Assembly: GCA_017577405.1 (NCBI GenBank)
Contig: PIUA01000021.1
Coordinates: 167,002-231,001 of the forward strand
DNA: 64,000 bases
Reading direction: 5' to 3'
Source of the DNA: Bacillota bacterium
GTDB lineage: Bacteria > Bacillota > Limnochordia > Limnochordales > Limnochordaceae
Every line of letters begins with the position of its first letter. Within the stretch, counting starts at the first letter, position 1. The notes under the pieces were generated by a model, which had not been told where the DNA came from, did not search any database, and saw only the letters and a program-made list of their open reading frames with translations. Positions 42,517 to 52,035 of the stretch are shown one piece after another. The translations under genes were made by a program, and so were the position numbers.

Positions 42517-43557
42517 GTGACAAACGTCTTGGACAGACTGGAGCGCTCCCTCGGGGATGGGGGATCGGGGACGGACGAGCGGGTGTACGACATTACCATC
42601 ATCGGCGGCGGCCCCACCGGGCTCTTCGCGGCCTACTACGCGGGCGAGCGGGATATGTCCTGCAAGATCATCGAAAGTTTGAACCAGTTGGGGGGCCAGC
42701 CCGCCGCGCTCTATCCGGAGAAGACCATCTATGACGTGGCCGGCTTCCCGGAGGTGCTCGCCAAGGACCTGGTGGCCCGGCTGGTGGAGCAGGCCCTCCA
42801 GCGGAACCCCACCGTCTGCTTGGGGGAAGAGGTGCTCCACATCACCCAGGAGGCGGACGGCGTCTTCCGCCTGGAGACCACCAAGGGGGTCCACTTCTCC
42901 CGGTCGGTGCTGGTGGCCGCAGGCGTCGGGGCCATGACCCCGCGGAAGCTCCGGGTGCCCGGCGCTGAGGCGCTGGAAGGGCGGGGACTGGCCTACCAGG
43001 TGGACTCCCTCGAGAGCTACCAGGGGGCTCGGGTTCTGGTCGTCGGCGGGGGCGATTCGGCCGTCGACTGGGCCCTCATGTTGGAGCCCGTGGCCCGGGA
43101 GGTGGTCTTGATCCACCGCCGGCACGGCTTCCGGGCCCATGAGAGCAGCGTGAAGCGCCTGAAGGCGTCGCGGGTCCGGGTGATGACGCCCTATGAGCTC
43201 CGGGCGCTCCACGGGGACGGCCGAGTGACCGGGGCCACCATCTTCCACAACCAGACGGACGAGGAAGAGGAGCTGGAGCTGGACCACGTGGTGGTCAGTA
43301 TCGGCTTCGAGATGGACCTGGGCCCCATCCGGACGTGGGGCCTGGCGATGGACGACCAGGGCATCGTCGTCGACACCCGGATGGCCACCTCCATCCCGGG
43401 GATCTTCGCGGCCGGCGATCTGGTCTCGTACCCCGGCAAGGTGAAGCTGATTGCCACCGGGTTCGGTGAAGCGGCGACGGCGGTCAACAACGCCAAGATC
43501 TTCGTCGACCCCGAAGCCCGTCTCTTTGCGGGGCACTCCACCAGTCGGAAGCGCTGA
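42517..43557 (+). CDS. Ferredoxin--NADP+ reductase, thioredoxin-reductase-like (YumC type)
   Basis: A 346-residue FAD enzyme that shuttles electrons between ferredoxin and NADP(H). The FAD motif is ITIIGGGPTGLFAAYYAG, and LVVGGGDSAVDWAL is the NAD(P) motif. FAAGDLVSYPGKVKLIATGFGEAATAVNNA is the C-terminal FAD region of this family. The CxxC active site of thioredoxin reductase is absent, as expected for YumC-type FNR. GTG 42517 has a poor ribosome binding site, and TTG 42529 is an alternative. It is monocistronic between its own promoter and a terminator. Confidence 0.92.
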   Translation: MTNVLDRLERSLGDGGSGTDERVYDITIIGGGPTGLFAAYYAGERDMSCKIIESLNQLGGQPAALYPEKTIYDVAGFPEVLAKDLVARLVEQALQRNPTVCLGEEVLHITQEADGVFRLETTKGVHFSRSVLVAAGVGAMTPRKLRVPGAEALEGRGLAYQVDSLESYQGARVLVVGGGDSAVDWALMLEPVAREVVLIHRRHGFRAHESSVKRLKASRVRVMTPYELRALHGDGRVTGATIFHNQTDEEEELELDHVVVSIGFEMDLGPIRTWGLAMDDQGIVVDTRMATSIPGIFAAGDLVSYPGKVKLIATGFGEAATAVNNAKIFVDPEARLFAGHSTSRKR

Positions 43558-43573
43558 AGGCCAGCCTTCATGG

Positions 43574-43602
43574 GCCCGGGCGGTGGCCGCCCGGGCTTTT
43601 TT
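43574..43602 (+). terminator. Intrinsic terminator after the ferredoxin-NADP reductase gene
   Basis: 10-bp stem GCCCGGGCGG/CCGCCCGGGC, loop TGG, then TTTTTTCC. Confidence 0.92.
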
Positions 43603-43614
43603 CCATATGGGGGC

Positions 43615-43641
43615 TTGACCGGGCCGGGCCCGTGCTATAAT
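43615..43641 (+). promoter_or_regulatory. Promoter of the ctsR-mcsA-mcsB-clpC operon
   Basis: TTGACC and extended -10 TGCTATAAT. The spacer is only 15 nt (16 if CTTGAC is used), which the TGC extension may compensate. Confidence 0.75.
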
Positions 43642-43650
43642 AGGCATGGA

Positions 43651-43667
43651 AGGTCAGGAAAGGTCAG
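43651..43667 (+). promoter_or_regulatory. CtsR operator (direct repeat)
   Basis: AGGTCAG-GAA-AGGTCAG fits the CtsR heptad repeat (A/GGTCAAA-NAN-A/GGTCAAA) with G in place of the sixth A. It begins about 10 nt after the -10, so bound CtsR would block transcription. Confidence 0.8.
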
Positions 43668-43681
43668 TACGGGGGTCGGAG

Positions 43682-44146
43682 ATGGCAACGCTGGCAGAAC
43701 AAATCGAGGCACACCTGAAGCGGCTGCTGGCAGCTTCCAACGGCATCATCGAGATCCAGCGCCGTGAACTGGCCCGTCTGTTCGCCTGTGTGCCCTCTCA
43801 GATCAACTACGTCCTGGAGACCCGGTTCACCCCCGAACGGGGGTACCGGGTGGAGAGCCGCCGGGGCGGCGGGGGCTACATCCGGATCACCTGGCTGGGG
43901 CCGTGGCAGGAGGGATCCGAGCCCATCAAGGCCTGGCCGCCCTGGAGGGCCATCGGCTCCGAGGTGGAGGCCGAGTACGCGGAGGAGCTGGTCCGGGTCC
44001 TGGAGGCTGACGGGTGGTTGGAGCCCCGGCAAGGGGTCCTGGTCCGGACTGCCTTGGACCAAGCTACTGGAGACCTGGAAGGACGGATGGCGGACCGGGT
44101 TCGGGCCCGGGTCCTGCGGTCCATCCTCATGGTCTTGCTCCAGTAG
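43682..44146 (+). CDS. ctsR: Heat-shock repressor CtsR
   Basis: 154 residues. CtsR represses clp genes and is inactivated by heat and by McsB. The N-terminus has a winged helix-turn-helix (FACVPSQINYVLETRFTPERGYRVESRRGGGGYIRI), where RGGGGYIRI is the glycine-rich wing that senses temperature and contacts DNA. The C-terminal domain is the four-helix dimer region. ATG 43682 begins MATLAEQIEAHL as in relatives; the track start is 12 codons earlier. It is first in the operon, behind its own operator. Confidence 0.95.
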   Translation: MATLAEQIEAHLKRLLAASNGIIEIQRRELARLFACVPSQINYVLETRFTPERGYRVESRRGGGGYIRITWLGPWQEGSEPIKAWPPWRAIGSEVEAEYAEELVRVLEADGWLEPRQGVLVRTALDQATGDLEGRMADRVRARVLRSILMVLLQ

Positions 44147-44195
44147 GGGTCAGGCTCAGGGAGCCCTGGGCAGCTCTGGCGGAGGGGGTGGGGTC

Positions 44196-44720
44196 ATGCT
44201 GTGTGAAGACTGCCATGAGCGGGAAGCGACGGTCCACATCACCCATGTGGTCAACGGGGAGCGGAGTGAGGCCCACCTGTGCGAGCGCTGCGCCCAGAAG
44301 CGGAGCGAGAGTGAGGGGGTCGCCCCCTTCGGGCTCCAATCGTTCCTCAAGGGGCTCTTCGACCCCGAGACCCTCTTCGGGCCCGGCGCCTCGGGAGGGT
44401 TGGCAGGCGTCGAGCGGGTGGAACGGTGCCAGCGCTGCGGGCTGAGCCTGGATGACTTCCGCCGGCTGGGCCACCTGGGGTGCAGCCACTGCTACCAGCA
44501 GTTCCACCGGCAGCTCCTGCCGGCGCTCCAGCGGATCCACGGCGCCACCCGGCACCGGGGCAAGGTGCCGAGCCGGGGGAACGAGACGGTCCTCCTCCGC
44601 CGGGATCTGAAGCAGCTGCGGGAGCAGCTGAACGCGGCCATCCAGCGGGAGGCGTACGAGGAGGCGGCGGTGCTCCGGGACCGGATCCGGGCCCTGGAGG
44701 AGCAGCTGGGCGCCTCGTGA
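44196..44720 (+). CDS. mcsA: McsA, activator of protein-arginine kinase McsB
   Basis: 174 residues. Four CxxC pairs bind zinc: CEDC and CERC in the N-terminal part, CQRC and CSHC in the middle. A C-terminal UVR-type helix hairpin (LRRDLKQLREQLNAAIQREAYEEAAVLRDRIRALEEQL) mediates partner binding. ATG 44196 follows GGAGGGGGTGGGG. The longer track ORF from 43764 is an out-of-frame overlap with ctsR. McsA is required for McsB activity in Bacillus. Confidence 0.93.
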   Translation: MLCEDCHEREATVHITHVVNGERSEAHLCERCAQKRSESEGVAPFGLQSFLKGLFDPETLFGPGASGGLAGVERVERCQRCGLSLDDFRRLGHLGCSHCYQQFHRQLLPALQRIHGATRHRGKVPSRGNETVLLRRDLKQLREQLNAAIQREAYEEAAVLRDRIRALEEQLGAS

Positions 44721-44748
44721 CGGCCGCCGCGTCCAAGGGGGAGAGGCC

Positions 44749-45828
44749 ATGGCACTCGATGAGATCCTCAAGCATCCGGTGGCCCAGTGGATGGTGGGCG
44801 ACGCCCCGGCCAACGATATCGTGGTGGGAACCCGGGTTCGCCTGGCGCGAAACCTGCACGAGATTCCCTTCCCGGGGGTGGCCACCCGGACCCAGCTGGG
44901 GCAGGTGGTGGACCAAGTCCGGGAGGCGATCACCCACGCCGCCCAGGGGGACGGGCGGACGCCGAGATTGGGCCGGCTCCACTTCTTCACCATGGACGCC
45001 CTGTCCCCCCTAACGAAGCAGTTGCTGGTCGAGCGCCACCTGATCAGCCCGCAGCACGCCCAGACGGGGGCCGGGCACGGCGTGGCCCTGCGGGATGACG
45101 AGCGGGTCAGCATCATGGTCAACGAGGAGGACCATCTCCGGATTCAGGTCCTCCTGCCCGGGTTCCAACCCCAGGAGGCCTGGGAGATGGCCAACCAAGT
45201 GGACGATGCCCTGGATGCTCGGCTGGTCTACGCTTTCTCCGACGCGGTCGGGTACTTGACGGCGTGGCCCACCAATGTGGGCACGGGCCTGCGGGCGTCG
45301 GTGATGCTCCACCTGCCGGCCCTGGCCCGGGCCGGCCAGATCCGGGCGTTGATCAGCGCGGTGGCCCAGCTGGGCCTGACCGTGCGGGGGATCTACGGCG
45401 AGGGGACCGAGGCCTGGGGAAACCTCTTCCAGCTCTCGAACCAGGTGAGCCTGGGGCGCTCGGAGGAGGAGATCACCACCCACTTGGCCACCGTCGCCCG
45501 CCAGGTGATCCAGCAGGAGCGGCAGGCTCGGGAGGCGCTTCTTAACCGCCAGCGCATCGAGCTGGAGGATGCCATCTACCGCTCCTTCGGCATCGTCACC
45601 CACGCCCGGTCCCTTTCGACCAAGGAGGCCCTCCGCCTCCTGTCCGATGTGCGGCTGGGGATTGATCTGGGACTGATCAGCGGCATCCCTGAGACCATCC
45701 TGCAGGAGCTTATGGTCCGCATTCGTCCGGCGCACCTGCAGCGCTTGGTGGGCCGGGAGCTGTCGGCGTCGGAACGGGATCTCCAGCGGGCGACCTTGAT
45801 CCGGGAACGGTTCAAGGTTCAGCGTTAG
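44749..45828 (+). CDS. mcsB: Protein-arginine kinase McsB
   Basis: 359 residues. It has an ATP:guanido phosphotransferase fold and phosphorylates arginines of CtsR and of damaged proteins, marking them for ClpC-ClpP. Motifs seen are VVGTRVRLARNL (nucleotide-binding Arg), VNEEDHLRIQ (catalytic Glu) and YLTAWPTNVGTGLRASVMLHLP. The C-terminal domain includes the phospho-Arg-sensing helices. ATG 44749 is 28 nt after the mcsA stop. Confidence 0.95.
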   Translation: MALDEILKHPVAQWMVGDAPANDIVVGTRVRLARNLHEIPFPGVATRTQLGQVVDQVREAITHAAQGDGRTPRLGRLHFFTMDALSPLTKQLLVERHLISPQHAQTGAGHGVALRDDERVSIMVNEEDHLRIQVLLPGFQPQEAWEMANQVDDALDARLVYAFSDAVGYLTAWPTNVGTGLRASVMLHLPALARAGQIRALISAVAQLGLTVRGIYGEGTEAWGNLFQLSNQVSLGRSEEEITTHLATVARQVIQQERQAREALLNRQRIELEDAIYRSFGIVTHARSLSTKEALRLLSDVRLGIDLGLISGIPETILQELMVRIRPAHLQRLVGRELSASERDLQRATLIRERFKVQR

Positions 45829-45867
45829 AATATCAAGGGAGAGCGTGTGAAGGAAGGTGCTTCCAGG

Positions 45868-48312
45868 ATGTTTGGACGGTTCACCGAACGGGCGCAGAAG
45901 GTGGTCGTGCTCTCGCAAGAGGAGGCGCGGCGGCTGGGCCACAACGTGGTCGGCACGGAGCACATCCTCCTCGGTCTCGTCGCCGAAGGTGAAGGGGTTG
46001 CCGCCCGAGCTCTCCAGCAACTGGGCATCAGCCTCAACGGGGTCCGGGCTGAGGTGGAGAAGGTGATCGGCCGGGGTGAGAGCCCACCGACGGGCCAGAT
46101 CGGCTTCACCCCCCGGGCCAAGCGGGTGCTCGAGCTGGCCTTCGATGAGGCCCGCCAGCTGGGCCACACCTACATCGGCACCGAGCACATCCTCCTAGGG
46201 CTCATCCGGGAAGGGGAAGGGGTGGCTGCCCAGGTCCTGCGGAACATGGGCGCCGACCTGGAGGGTGTGCGCAAGCAGGTGGTGGAGCTCCTGGGCGGCG
46301 GGGGCAGCGGCGGCCCGGGCAAGTCGGCCCGCTCCCGCAAGACCCCGACCTTGGACCAGTACGGCCGGGATCTGACCGAGCTGGCCCGGGAAGGGAAGCT
46401 GGATCCGGTCATCGGCCGGGAGAAGGAGATCCAGCGGGTGATCCAGGTCCTCTCCCGCCGGACCAAGAACAACCCGGTCCTCATTGGCGAGCCGGGCGTG
46501 GGCAAGACGGCCATCGCGGAAGGGCTGGCCCAGATGATCGTCAACGGCGATGTGCCCGAGACCCTGTTGGGGAAGCGGGTCGTTACCCTCGATTTGGGCG
46601 CTTTGGTGGCCGGGTCCAAGTTCCGGGGTGAGTTCGAGGAGCGCCTCAAGAAGGTGATGGACGAGATCCGCACCTCGGGGGATGTCATCCTCTTCATCGA
46701 CGAAATGCACACCATCATCGGGGCGGGGGCGGCCGAGGGCGCCATCGACGCTTCCAACATCCTCAAGCCCGCCCTGGCCCGGGGTGAACTGCAGGCGATC
46801 GGCGCCACCACCTTGGATGAGTACCGGAAGCACGTGGAGAAGGACCCGGCGCTGGAGCGCCGGTTCCAACCGGTGATGGTGGAGGAGCCCACGGTGGAGG
46901 AGACCATCGCCATCCTCGAGGGCTTGCGGGACCGGTACGAGGCGCACCACCGGGTGAAGATCACCGACGAAGCCCTGCAGGCGGCGGCCAGGCTCTCGGA
47001 CCGGTACGTGAGCGACCGGTTCCTGCCCGACAAGGCCATCGACCTGATCGACGAGGCCGCGTCCAAGGTCCGCCTCCAGGGGCTGATCCAGCCGCCCGAG
47101 CTGAAGCAGCTGGAGGAAGAGATCGAGGAGACCCGGGTGGAGAAGGAGGCGGCCATCAAGAACGAGGAGTTCGAGAAGGCGGCCAGCCTCCGGGACAAGG
47201 AGCAGAAGATGCGGGAGGAGCTGGAGCGGAAGCGGGCCCAGTGGAAGAACGACCGCTCCCGCACCGAGGCCACGGTGGACGCGGAGGACATCGCCGAGGT
47301 GGTCTCGGCTTGGACGGGGATTCCCGTCAACAAGCTCCAGCAGGCGGAGACGGAGCGGCTCCTCCACCTGGAGGCGATCCTCCGCCAGCGGGTCATCGGC
47401 CAGGAGGAGGCCATCGGCGCCGTCTCCCGGGCGATCCGGCGGGCCTTTGCCGGCTTGAAGGACCCCCGCCGGCCCATCGGTTCCTTCATCTTCCTGGGGC
47501 CGACGGGTGTGGGCAAGACGGAGCTGGCTCGGGCCTTGGCCGAGGCCCTCTTCGGCGACGAGGACGCCATGATCCGCATCGACATGTCCGAGTACATGGA
47601 GCGGCACACCGTCTCCCGGCTAATCGGCGCGCCGCCGGGCTATGTGGGCTATGAGGAGGGCGGCCAGCTGACCGAGCGGGTGCGCCGGCGGCCCTACTCG
47701 GTGGTCCTCCTCGATGAGATCGAGAAGGCCCACCCCGAGGTCTTCAACATCCTGCTCCAGGTGCTGGAAGACGGCCGTCTGACGGACAGCAAGGGCCGGA
47801 CCGTCGACTTCCGCAACACCCTGCTCATCATGACGTCCAACGTGGGCGCCCATGAGATCCAGCGGGGGAGCGGCATCGGCTTCACCGTTCAGAAGGATGA
47901 GCGGGAGAGCTACGAGGTGATGCGGAAGACGGTCATGGACGAGTTGAAGCGGACCTTCCGGCCCGAGTTCCTCAACCGGATCGATGAGGTGATCGTCTTC
48001 CACGCGCTTAACCAGGAGCAGCTGAACGCCATCGTGGAGATCATGCTCCGGGACGTGAAGGCCCAGCTGCGGGAGCGGGGCTTCGAGATCGAGTTCACCG
48101 AGGCGGCCAAGGAGCTCATCACCAAGGAGGGGTTCGAGCCCGATTACGGCGCCCGGCCGCTGCGGCGGGCCATCCAGCGGCTGGTGGAGAACCCCCTCTC
48201 CGACGAGATGCTCCGGGGTGCCTTCCATGAGGGCGATGTGATCGTGGTGGACGCGGTCGACGGGAGCATGCGCTTCAGGAAGAAGGAGGTGGCCGCTCCC
48301 GTCGAGCCGTGA
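45868..48312 (+). CDS. clpC: ATP-dependent unfoldase ClpC
   Basis: An 814-residue hexameric AAA+ unfoldase that feeds substrates to ClpP. It has an N-domain double repeat ([19 protein letters not shown] and [19 protein letters not shown]), AAA-1 with GEPGVGKT (~residue 205), a UVR-like M domain ([35 protein letters not shown]), and AAA-2 with GPTGVGKT (~543). The C-terminus ends [16 protein letters not shown] 45868 ([15 protein letters not shown]) matches ClpC N-termini, although GTG 45847 has a good AAGGGAG site. It is last in the CtsR operon. Confidence 0.96.
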   Translation: MFGRFTERAQKVVVLSQEEARRLGHNVVGTEHILLGLVAEGEGVAARALQQLGISLNGVRAEVEKVIGRGESPPTGQIGFTPRAKRVLELAFDEARQLGHTYIGTEHILLGLIREGEGVAAQVLRNMGADLEGVRKQVVELLGGGGSGGPGKSARSRKTPTLDQYGRDLTELAREGKLDPVIGREKEIQRVIQVLSRRTKNNPVLIGEPGVGKTAIAEGLAQMIVNGDVPETLLGKRVVTLDLGALVAGSKFRGEFEERLKKVMDEIRTSGDVILFIDEMHTIIGAGAAEGAIDASNILKPALARGELQAIGATTLDEYRKHVEKDPALERRFQPVMVEEPTVEETIAILEGLRDRYEAHHRVKITDEALQAAARLSDRYVSDRFLPDKAIDLIDEAASKVRLQGLIQPPELKQLEEEIEETRVEKEAAIKNEEFEKAASLRDKEQKMREELERKRAQWKNDRSRTEATVDAEDIAEVVSAWTGIPVNKLQQAETERLLHLEAILRQRVIGQEEAIGAVSRAIRRAFAGLKDPRRPIGSFIFLGPTGVGKTELARALAEALFGDEDAMIRIDMSEYMERHTVSRLIGAPPGYVGYEEGGQLTERVRRRPYSVVLLDEIEKAHPEVFNILLQVLEDGRLTDSKGRTVDFRNTLLIMTSNVGAHEIQRGSGIGFTVQKDERESYEVMRKTVMDELKRTFRPEFLNRIDEVIVFHALNQEQLNAIVEIMLRDVKAQLRERGFEIEFTEAAKELITKEGFEPDYGARPLRRAIQRLVENPLSDEMLRGAFHEGDVIVVDAVDGSMRFRKKEVAAPVEP

Positions 48313-48318
48313 CCGAGG

Positions 48319-48353
48319 GGAGCCCGGCGCCAGAACGCCGGGCTCCGCCTTTT
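48319..48353 (+). terminator. Intrinsic terminator after clpC
   Basis: 11-bp stem GGAGCCCGGCG/CGCCGGGCTCC, loop CCAGAA, then GCCTTTTG. Confidence 0.85.
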
Positions 48354-48423
48354 GGGCATCCTGGGCCCCGATGGCCTGGGCTTCCGGAGGGCCTGGGCTC
48401 CACTAGTCGCCGGAAATGGCCGA

Positions 48424-48432
48424 TGCTATAAT
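48424..48432 (+). promoter_or_regulatory. Promoter for disA (extended -10)
   Basis: TGCTATAAT gives a perfect -10 with the TGN extension. A -35 is not clear. The start point would lie about 25 nt before TTG 48463. Confidence 0.65.
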
Positions 48433-48462
48433 CGCACTGAGGGAACGAACGGGGGGAGTCTC

Positions 48463-49557
48463 TTGGCGGCGGCCGATGGAAAGGCCCGGGGGGACGACCA
48501 GCTGCTCCAGGTTCTCCGCATGGTGGCTCCGGGCACCGAACTGCACGAGGCGCTGGAACACATCCTGCGGGCGCGGACGGGTGCCTTGCTGGTCCTGGCG
48601 GACAGCGATGAGGTCCTCTCCCTGGTCAACGGGGGCTTCCGCATTGATGCGCCCCTGCATCCTTCGGCCCTGTACGAGCTGGCCAAGATGGACGGAGCCA
48701 TCGTCCTCTCCGGTGACGCCCGCCGCATCCTGTACGCCAACACCCAGCTGGTCCCCGACCCCATGATCCCCTCATTTGAGACGGGGACCCGGCACCGGAC
48801 GGCGGAGCGGGTCGCCCGCCAGACCGGTGCCTTGGTGATCGCCATCTCCCAGCGCCGGAGCGTCATCACCCTCTACAAAGGCGATCTCAAGTACGTGGTG
48901 CGGGACATCGGCGTCCTGCTGGCCAAGGCCAACCAAGCCCTCGCCACCCTCGACAAGTACCGCTCCGTTCTCGATCAAGCCCTCAACAACCTGAGTGCGG
49001 TGGAGTTCGAGGACTTGGCCACCCTCTACGACGTGACCACGTGCATCCAGCGGGCCCAGATGGTGGCCCGGATCGGCCGGGAGATCGAACGGTACGTGGC
49101 CGAGCTGGGGACCGAAGGTCGCCTGGTCAAGATGCAGCTGGAAGAGCTGATGGTGGATGCCAAAGACGAAGGGCCCATGATTGTGCGGGACTACTTGGTG
49201 AAGTCGGGGGATGCGGAAGAGGCGGCCAAGGTCTGGGAGGCCATGCTGAACCTGGACGCCGATGAGCTGCTGGACCACAGCCTGATGGCCCGGCTCCTGG
49301 GCTACGGCACCTCCGGAGCCGCCTCCCTCGATCAGCCCGTCACCCCCCGGGGTTACCGGGTGGTCCGGAAGATCCCCCGGGTCCCCATGCCCGTCATCGA
49401 GAACCTGGTCAGCGTCTTCCAAACCCTGCCGAGCATCTTGAACGCGTCCATCGAAGAGCTGGACGATGTGGAAGGGATCGGCGAGGTCCGGGCGCGGGCC
49501 ATCAAGCAAGGCCTGAACCGCCTCCGGGAGCAGGTCCTTCTCGACCGACACCTGTAG
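48463..49557 (+). CDS. disA: DNA integrity scanning protein DisA (diadenylate cyclase)
   Basis: 364 residues. DisA makes c-di-AMP from two ATP and stops doing so at branched DNA, linking DNA damage to sporulation timing. The DAC domain has KMDGAIVLSGD (DGA motif) and GTRHRTAERV (RHR motif). A helical spine and a C-terminal HhH DNA-binding domain (LNASIEELDDVEGIGEVRARAI) follow. TTG 48463 follows GGGGGGAG; the track ORF begins 37 codons upstream. It has its own promoter, outside the CtsR operon. Confidence 0.95.
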   Translation: MAAADGKARGDDQLLQVLRMVAPGTELHEALEHILRARTGALLVLADSDEVLSLVNGGFRIDAPLHPSALYELAKMDGAIVLSGDARRILYANTQLVPDPMIPSFETGTRHRTAERVARQTGALVIAISQRRSVITLYKGDLKYVVRDIGVLLAKANQALATLDKYRSVLDQALNNLSAVEFEDLATLYDVTTCIQRAQMVARIGREIERYVAELGTEGRLVKMQLEELMVDAKDEGPMIVRDYLVKSGDAEEAAKVWEAMLNLDADELLDHSLMARLLGYGTSGAASLDQPVTPRGYRVVRKIPRVPMPVIENLVSVFQTLPSILNASIEELDDVEGIGEVRARAIKQGLNRLREQVLLDRHL

Positions 49558-49659
49558 CCTGAAGAGCGTTGGAGCCTGGAGGCCGCTGGCAGGACCGGGC
49601 TGGACGGCACGAGCCAGCCCGCGGCGGGGAAGGGGCAGAAGAGGTAGGGGCTCAGAAGG

Positions 49660-50097
49660 CTAGCGGAGCCCGTAGGGACCGAGCAGGTCCATGTGCCGTT
49701 GTTCCTGGTCGATGACGTCCTGAACCTGGAGTCCCAGAATCTGGGCCAAAGCCGTCAGGTAAAAGAGGTGCTGGCCCATCTCGGTCTCCACGATTTCCCG
49801 GCACTGCTCGCACAAGGCTCCGGTCACGTGGGATTCCACAGCCTTCAAGGCATCCTCCAGGGTTCCGTCGGTGGGGAAGGTCTGCTTGCGCGCGTGCACC
49901 TCGATGCAGCCGCACTGGGTGATGGCCTTGGCCACCGCCCGCTGGAGGCGGGCCTGGGACTCCTGCAGCTTGGTGGCCAGGTCCAGAACGCTTCGGTGGC
50001 GGATCAGCTGACGGTTGACGGACTGCTGGAAGTGGGCGAGGTCCACGGAACGTGACGGCGCGTCGCCGGGGGCCTGGCTGCTCGGGGGGGTGGCCAC
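49660..50097 (-). CDS. Conserved protein of unknown function (CxC/CxxC)
   Basis: 145 residues. It contains a helical region (FQQSVNRQLIRHRSVLDLATKLQESQARLQRAVAKAITQ), then QCGCIEVHARKQTF and LCEQCREIVETEMGQHLFYLTALAQIL. The cysteines suggest a metal or redox site. It resembles uncharacterised clostridial proteins; I give no family name. GTG 50097 follows AAGGAG; the longer track ORF (225 residues) has a low-complexity, Pro-rich start and is rejected. It is divergent from carD. Confidence 0.7.
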   Translation of the reverse strand: MATPPSSQAPGDAPSRSVDLAHFQQSVNRQLIRHRSVLDLATKLQESQARLQRAVAKAITQCGCIEVHARKQTFPTDGTLEDALKAVESHVTGALCEQCREIVETEMGQHLFYLTALAQILGLQVQDVIDQEQRHMDLLGPYGLR

Positions 50098-50227
50098 GAG
50101 ATCACGCTCCTTGGGGGGCTGAGGTACGGCCCCATTATAGGGATGGGCCAGCGAGGGTGTCAAGCGAGCCCCTGGCGGCGGAGGCCGGGCGCGCTGGGCG
50201 GGCGCGGCCCAGGGGCGGCCGCCCAAA

Positions 50228-50256
50228 TTGACAGCGGGACGCAGGAAGGGTAGAAT
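50228..50256 (+). promoter_or_regulatory. Promoter for carD
   Basis: TTGACA, 17-nt spacer, TAGAAT. Confidence 0.75.
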
Positions 50257-50308
50257 AATCACTGTACGGTCCTTCTTCGGGATGGGCCAATAAGGAGATG
50301 GGAGCTCG

Positions 50309-50794
50309 TTGGGACAGACTTTTGAGATTGGTGCCAAGGTGGTCTACCCCATGCACGGTGCTGGGGTCATTGAGGCCATCGAGGAACGGGAGGTCCTGGG
50401 GGAACGACAGAAGTACTACGTGATGCGCCTGCCCATCGGGGATATGAAGGTGATGATCCCCATTGCCAACGCCGAGGAGATTGGCTTGCGTGAGGTGATC
50501 GACGAAGAGGGCATCAAGAAGGTCTTCGAGATCCTCCAGGGCGAAGAGACCGAGATGTCGAGCAATTGGAATCGTCGCTTTCGTGCCAACATGGAAAAGA
50601 TCAAGTCGGGAAACATCTTCGAGGTGGCCGAGGTGGTCCGCAACCTCGCCATCCGCGACCGGGAGAAGGGGCTCTCCACCGGTGAGCGGAAGATGTTGGA
50701 TACGGCCCGGCAGATCTTGGTGAGCGAGCTGGTCCTGGCCCAGGACACCACCCCCGACCAGGTCGAGCACCGTCTTGCCGAGCTTTTTGCGTGA
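50309..50794 (+). CDS. CarD-family transcription regulator (CarD_CdnL_TRCF)
   Basis: 161 residues. CarD/CdnL proteins bind the RNA polymerase beta subunit and stabilise the open promoter complex. The RNA-polymerase-interacting Tudor-like domain is FEIGAKVVYPMHGAGVIEAIEEREVLGERQKYYVMRLPIGDMKVMIP, followed by the helical DNA-binding domain. TTG 50309 has GGGAG at 5 nt and AAGGAG further up. A PIN/TRAM gene follows, then ispDF, the usual Firmicute order. Confidence 0.93.
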   Translation: MGQTFEIGAKVVYPMHGAGVIEAIEEREVLGERQKYYVMRLPIGDMKVMIPIANAEEIGLREVIDEEGIKKVFEILQGEETEMSSNWNRRFRANMEKIKSGNIFEVAEVVRNLAIRDREKGLSTGERKMLDTARQILVSELVLAQDTTPDQVEHRLAELFA

Positions 50795-50918
50795 ACGTCC
50801 TTCCGCAGCGCCCAGGCCACGTCGCGCTGCTTGTTCCTGCCTCGGGGTTCAGGCTGGATAGGATTCCAAGAACTGTGCACCCTACCATCGATCAAGGACG
50901 TGGAAGGGGGTGGGGGGA

Positions 50919-52004
50919 GTGTCCGTCGAAAGGGTCGCCCGGATCCTTCTGGCGGTCACTGGCCTCATCGCCGGTTATCAGGCGACCAACGCCATCATCG
51001 CCCACCCGGCCCTCTTCGGCCTGACCGGCGAACCATGGCGTCTCCTCCTCATCGGATCACTCTTGCTCGGCATGGTGGGCTACCTCCTGGGTCCCTGGCT
51101 CGTCCGGGGGATCCAGGCGGGGAGCCGCTGGATTTCGGGAACGGTGCAAGGGATTCCCACCGCTGACCTCCTGGCGGGCGCGGTGGGTCTTCTCATTGGT
51201 CTTATTCTTGCGCTCCTCATCACCTTGCCCCTCCCCGATCAGATCCCCTTGGTGGGGCCCTACCTGCCCCTGGCCATCACCGCCATCCTCGGCTACACCG
51301 GTTGGACGGTGGGCGTCAAGAAGCGGGAGGAGCTGGTCCAGTTCTTCCGCCTCCCCGCCGGGACGGAGCGGGGCCGCGCCCGGCGGTTCCGCTCGGGCAC
51401 TCGGAAGATCCTGGACACCAGCGTCATCATCGATGGGCGGATCGCCGACATCTGCGCCACCGGCTTCCTCGAGGGCCCGCTGGTGGTGCCCCGGTTCGTG
51501 CTGGAGGAGCTCCAGCACATCGCGGACAGCTCCGACGTCCTCAAGCGGAATCGGGGACGGCGGGGGCTGGATGTGCTCCAGCGGCTGCAGGAGATCGCGC
51601 CGGCCATGGTCGAGGTGGTGGAGCGGGACTTCCCCGACCTGACCGAGGTCGACTCCAAACTGATCCGCCTGGCCAAAACCATGCAGGCCAAGATCGTCAC
51701 CAATGATTTCAACCTCAACAAGGTGGCCGAGCTCCAAGGGGTTCCGGTCCTCAACGTGAACGATCTGGCCAATGCCCTCAAGCCGGTGGTCCTCCCGGGC
51801 GAGGAGATGGTGGTCCACGTCATCCGCGACGGCAAGGAACAGGGCCAGGGTGTGGGGTACTTGGACGACGGGACCATGATCGTTGTCGATGGCGGCCGCA
51901 AGCACATCGGCCAGTCCATCGAGGTCCTGGTCACCAGCGTGCTCCAGACCTCGGCGGGGCGGATGATCTTCGCCCGGCCCAAGCCGCTGGAGAAGGCCCT
52001 GTAG
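50919..52004 (+). CDS. PIN/TRAM domain membrane protein (YacL-like)
   Basis: 361 residues. Four N-terminal membrane helices (to about residue 130) are followed by a PIN nuclease domain ([17 protein letters not shown], with acidic residues at [10 protein letters not shown] and [10 protein letters not shown]) and a TRAM domain ([29 protein letters not shown]). Predicted ssRNA nuclease at the membrane; the exact role is unknown. GTG 50919 follows GGAAGGGGG at 8 nt; GTG 50910 is less likely. The 125-nt gap after carD shows no clear promoter or terminator, so co-transcription is possible. Confidence 0.92.
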   Translation: MSVERVARILLAVTGLIAGYQATNAIIAHPALFGLTGEPWRLLLIGSLLLGMVGYLLGPWLVRGIQAGSRWISGTVQGIPTADLLAGAVGLLIGLILALLITLPLPDQIPLVGPYLPLAITAILGYTGWTVGVKKREELVQFFRLPAGTERGRARRFRSGTRKILDTSVIIDGRIADICATGFLEGPLVVPRFVLEELQHIADSSDVLKRNRGRRGLDVLQRLQEIAPAMVEVVERDFPDLTEVDSKLIRLAKTMQAKIVTNDFNLNKVAELQGVPVLNVNDLANALKPVVLPGEEMVVHVIRDGKEQGQGVGYLDDGTMIVVDGGRKHIGQSIEVLVTSVLQTSAGRMIFARPKPLEKAL

Positions 52005-52035
52005 CCGCGGCACCAGCTCCAGAGGAGGGACCCCG

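Noticed and set aside
46170-47609. Two ~475-residue minus-strand ORFs opposite clpC
   Set aside because: Ser/Arg-rich and Leu/Asp-rich antisense frames of a conserved gene.
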